DNA of 7,874 bases from an uncultured Alphaproteobacteria bacterium (GTDB lineage: Bacteria > Pseudomonadota > Alphaproteobacteria > Micavibrionales > Micavibrionaceae), in NCBI GenBank assembly GCA_937128575.1, contig CAKZMN010000205.1, positions 1 through 7,874 on the forward strand, read 5' to 3'. The notes under the pieces were generated by a model that worked only from the letters and a program-made list of their open reading frames with translations, was not told where the DNA came from and searched no databases. Shown one piece after another: positions 5,698-7,874 of this stretch; position 1 is the first letter of the stretch, and the number at the start of each line of letters is the position of its first letter. Made by a program: the position numbers and the translations under genes.

Positions 5698-6366
5698 ATG
5701 AGAACATTGTTTCATCTATGGCTTCATCCCTTCTCTCGGAAGGTTCGCATTGCGCTTGCCGAGAAAAATTTGGAGTTTGAACTTCAAATAGAAAAAGTGT
5801 GGGAACGCCGTACGGAATTCCTTGCCCTTAACCCTGCTGGTGATGTGCCGGTTTTGGTTGAGCAAGATGGAACCACGCTCGCGAATTCTCAGGTTATTTG
5901 TGAATATTTAGAAGAAGTATATCCCGAGCAAAATTTATTGGGCCATGACCCTGTGCAGCGCGCGGAAACGCGCCGGCTTGTTAGTTGGTTTGACGGTAAA
6001 TTTAACCACGAAGTTTCTGAAAACTTGGTTGGCGAAAAGCTGATGAAGCGCTATTTGCAAATGGGTGAGCCGCACGGCCCATCTATACGCGCCGGACATG
6101 CCAATATTCACTATCATTTAGACTATATCGGGTTTTTAACCGAGAAGCGTAAGTGGCTTGCGGGCGATAATTTCTCATTAGCCGACATTACGGCGGCGGC
6201 GCATTTATCCGCGATTGATTATATTGGTGACGTGCCATGGGAAGAGCATGAAGCCGCCCGTGAATGGTATGCCAAAATTAAATCTCGCAAGAGTTTCCGT
6301 CCCCTACTGGATGACCGCATCCCAGGTTTTGATCCGGCGGGTCACTACGAAAATGCAGACTTTTAA
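5698..6366 (+). CDS. fzlA: FzlA-like FtsZ-binding protein (GST fold)
   Basis: The 222-residue protein has a thioredoxin-like N-terminal GST domain (about 1-80; HPFSRKVRIALAEKNLEF, then GDVPVLVE with the cis-Pro, then the DGTTLANSQVICEYLEE helix) and an all-helical C-terminal domain (about 85-205; WLAGDNFSLADITAAAHL at 153-170). The details resemble FzlA of Caulobacter: the MRTLFH start, WERR after strand 2, the AIDYIGDVPWEEH segment, KSRKSFRPLLDDRIPG, and a short C-terminal tail ending HYENADF. FzlA binds curved FtsZ filaments, is needed for constriction and is conserved in Alphaproteobacteria; it is not thought to use glutathione. The 111 bases upstream are AT-rich, with a possible promoter (TTGGGC at 5615, TATTAT at 5639, 18-base spacing). 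The SDR gene follows after 33 bases. The name is recalled from family resemblance, not from a search; a true GST enzyme is the alternative. Confidence 0.85.
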   Translation: MRTLFHLWLHPFSRKVRIALAEKNLEFELQIEKVWERRTEFLALNPAGDVPVLVEQDGTTLANSQVICEYLEEVYPEQNLLGHDPVQRAETRRLVSWFDGKFNHEVSENLVGEKLMKRYLQMGEPHGPSIRAGHANIHYHLDYIGFLTEKRKWLAGDNFSLADITAAAHLSAIDYIGDVPWEEHEAAREWYAKIKSRKSFRPLLDDRIPGFDPAGHYENADF

Positions 6367-6399
6367 AAACAATAATAAAAAACATCAATTTTAAAAACT

Positions 6400-7323
6400 A
6401 TGACACATCCCAAAAAACTATTTTGTTTCGGCTATGGCTATAGCTGTGATTATCTTGGACATGCGCTTGAGGAAGCTGGCGGTTGGTCTTTGGCCGGTAC
6501 AACGCGGAGTGCAGATAAAAAAGACAAGCTGAATGAGCGCGGTATAGATGCGCATATTTTCGATTACCAACACCCGCTGGTGGATCCGCGCTTTATTCTT
6601 GATGGCGTTACGCACGTTGTTATTTCTACGCCGCCGGACGATGCTGGCGATCCCTCTTTTTCAATTCACGCGCAGGATATTTTGAAAATTCCCACTGTTG
6701 AATGGGTGGGGTATTTATCGACCACGGGCGTGTATGGAAACCGTGATGGGGACTGGGTTGATGAAACTACAGAGCTTATCCCTACTTCGCAGCGTGGTTC
6801 GCGCCGGAAAAAAGCAGAAGGACAATGGATGTCTCTTTGTAAATCAGAAGGATTGCCGCTTCATATTTTTCGGTTGGCGGGCATCTATGGGCCGGGCCGT
6901 AGCGCGCTTGATTCAATTCGCGCAGGCGTGGCGCGCCGCATTGAAAAGCCGGGTCATTCGTTCAGCCGTATACATGTAGAAGACATTGTACGTGTTTTGA
7001 TGGCCTCTATTGCCAATCCTGATCCTGGCGGAGTTTATAATGTATGTGATGATTTGCCTGCGCCTAGTCATGAGGTGATTGCGCATGCTTGTGATTTAAT
7101 GGGGCGCCCGCCGCCGCCGCTTATACCGTTTACTCAAGCTGACCTTGCGCCAATTACCCGAAGTTTTTATGCGGATAATAAACGCGTACGTAATGACAAG
7201 ATTAAAAACGAACTGGGTGTTGAGCTAAAATATCAGACGTACAAAGAAGGTCTTAAGGGTTGCCTTGATGCGGAAGACTATGCCGCCAAAACGTTGTTCA
7301 GCGGTATGAATCAAGCCAAATAG
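6400..7323 (+). CDS. NAD(P)-binding SDR / epimerase-like protein (YeeZ-like)
   Basis: The 307-residue protein has a Rossmann fold of the extended SDR/epimerase type. The dinucleotide-binding loop is GYGYSCDYLG (11-20), then TTRS (34-37) as the end of the second strand, ISTPPDD (75-81), STTGVYG (107-113), FRLAGIYGPGR (157-167), and the HVEDI motif (192-196) seen in sugar-nucleotide epimerase relatives. The Tyr of the catalytic YxxxK motif is missing: the region reads QRGSRRKKAEGQW (131-143), with Lys/Arg but no Tyr, as in the YeeZ-like group of uncharacterised relatives. No substrate is assigned. The ATG is the only start before the Rossmann motif, yet the 33-base upstream gap is nearly all A and T and shows no Shine-Dalgarno. 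It is probably read with the FzlA-like gene. Confidence 0.85.
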   Translation: MTHPKKLFCFGYGYSCDYLGHALEEAGGWSLAGTTRSADKKDKLNERGIDAHIFDYQHPLVDPRFILDGVTHVVISTPPDDAGDPSFSIHAQDILKIPTVEWVGYLSTTGVYGNRDGDWVDETTELIPTSQRGSRRKKAEGQWMSLCKSEGLPLHIFRLAGIYGPGRSALDSIRAGVARRIEKPGHSFSRIHVEDIVRVLMASIANPDPGGVYNVCDDLPAPSHEVIAHACDLMGRPPPPLIPFTQADLAPITRSFYADNKRVRNDKIKNELGVELKYQTYKEGLKGCLDAEDYAAKTLFSGMNQAK

Positions 7324-7372
7324 TGCTTTTCACCTATTTTATCACTTATATTAATTAAGTTTATTGGGCTTG
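7312..7372. repeat. Long inverted repeat across two convergent gene ends
   Basis: Bases 7312-7323 (CAAGCCAAATAG) can pair with 7361-7372 (TTATTGGGCTTG) with one A/G mismatch and one G-T pair. Between them, ACTTA (7344-7348) and TAAGT (7356-7360) form a small inner AT stem. The structure includes both stop codons and fills the 37-base convergent gap, so it may end transcription from both sides. It lacks a strong GC stem next to a T-run, so this is tentative. Confidence 0.3.
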
Positions 7373-7874
7373 CGTGGCTTTGAAGGCATCGTAGGGGAGG
7401 CGCACTGTTACGGTTGTGCCTTGGCCGACGGTGGATTCGATGCGTAGGGCGCCGCCATGAATTTCGGATAGTTCTTTTGTAATTGCTAACCCCAGACCTG
7501 AGCCCTCATGATCACGGGTGTATGAAGATGATACTTGTTCAAAGGGCTGCGTGATGTTGGCCAGTTTGTTGGCGGGGATACCGATCCCTTCATCAATGAT
7601 TTTTAGGGAGAGGTAATCTTCGCGCTGATGCGTTTCAACGTGGATCTTTCCGCCTTCATTTGAAAACTTCACGGCGTTTGATAATAGGTTCAGCATAATT
7701 TGCATGAAGGCGCGGCGATCGGCGATGATTGTAAACTTATCATCACATATATCTTTTGACGAAATTTTCACGCCCGCTTCCATGGCGCGGCTTTGTATCA
7801 TGCTTATCGCCATGTTGATTGTTTTCTTGACGCTGACTTCTTCTAGGTCGAGTTCATATTTGTCGGCCTCTATT
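7361..7874 (-). CDS. Sensor histidine kinase, C-terminal part (5' partial)
   Basis: The frame is open to the window edge and gives 170 visible residues, starting (I)EADKYELDLEEVSVKKTI, the end of the HisKA dimerisation helix region and its linker. The Met codon at 7813 is internal. A full HATPase_c domain follows: N box NLLSNAVKFS (visible residues 62-71), G1 box DEGIGIP (94-100), F box PFEQ (110-113) and G2 box GSGLGL (124-129), then HGGALRIEST and GTTVTVRLP. The TRDHEGSGLGLAITKELSEIHGG stretch resembles the PleC/DivJ group of alphaproteobacterial cell-cycle kinases, though many PAS-type kinases are similar. The phosphorylated His and any sensor domain are outside the window, so neither the signal nor the partner regulator can be named. 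It is convergent with the SDR gene. Confidence 0.93.
   Translation of the reverse strand, partial: IEADKYELDLEEVSVKKTINMAISMIQSRAMEAGVKISSKDICDDKFTIIADRRAFMQIMLNLLSNAVKFSNEGGKIHVETHQREDYLSLKIIDEGIGIPANKLANITQPFEQVSSSYTRDHEGSGLGLAITKELSEIHGGALRIESTVGQGTTVTVRLPYDAFKATQAQ

Noticed and set aside
2641..6366. A glutathione pathway linking the ChaC-like enzyme and the GST-fold protein
   Set aside because: The GST-fold protein looks like FzlA, which acts on FtsZ and not on glutathione, and the two genes are in different transcription units.
6698..6979. 93-codon open frame within the SDR gene
   Set aside because: Overlaps conserved Rossmann-fold coding sequence in a different frame and has no recognisable features.
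1..7874. tRNA, rRNA, CRISPR array, insertion sequence or phage attachment site
   Set aside because: Reading both strands showed no cloverleaf, no regularly spaced repeats, no transposase motif and no flanking direct repeats.

Overview
This window reads as a chromosomal segment of an alphaproteobacterium with moderate GC (judged by eye, not counted). The assignment rests on three points: a coupled rluB-rsmD pair, a glutathione-S-transferase-fold protein that closely resembles the FtsZ-binding cell-division protein FzlA, and a histidine-kinase C-terminus of the PleC/DivJ style. The order within the class cannot be fixed. Nothing suggests a phage, plasmid or insertion sequence. Coding density is very high and no gap exceeds about 140 bases.

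Layout. (1) Positions 1-1159, plus strand: the 3' part of a 23S rRNA pseudouridine synthase (rluB; S4 domain lies outside the window), then rsmD, a 16S rRNA methyltransferase, joined by an ATGA overlap. (2) 1138-1968, minus strand: uppP, undecaprenyl-diphosphatase, whose 3' end overlaps the rsmD 3' end by 22 bases. (3) 2016-2222, plus: an unassigned 68-residue two-helix membrane protein, divergent from uppP. (4) 2224-3627, minus: a two-gene operon of a ChaC-type gamma-glutamylcyclotransferase homologue with long terminal extensions, followed by a mannose-type PTS EIIA homologue that has Tyr where the phosphorylated His should be. (5) 3628-3763: a divergent control region with two plausible sigma70-type promoters and an imperfect inverted repeat. 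(6) 3764-5586, plus: a secreted YceI protein and, two bases later, a cytochrome b561-YceI fusion. (7) 5698-7323, plus: the FzlA-like protein and an NAD(P)-binding SDR/epimerase-like protein. (8) 7361-7874, minus: the C-terminal part of a sensor histidine kinase, cut by the window edge.

Much of the window is housekeeping: rRNA modification, lipid-carrier recycling and cell division. The parts that depart from textbook form are the ChaC-like/EIIA-like operon, where an apparently intact small-molecule enzyme is paired with an apparently non-phosphorylatable PTS-like protein, and the adjacent divergent YceI / cytochrome b561-YceI pair. The pair looks like a membrane redox or isoprenoid-binding module whose fused form carries a fifth membrane helix that would place the YceI domain in the periplasm.
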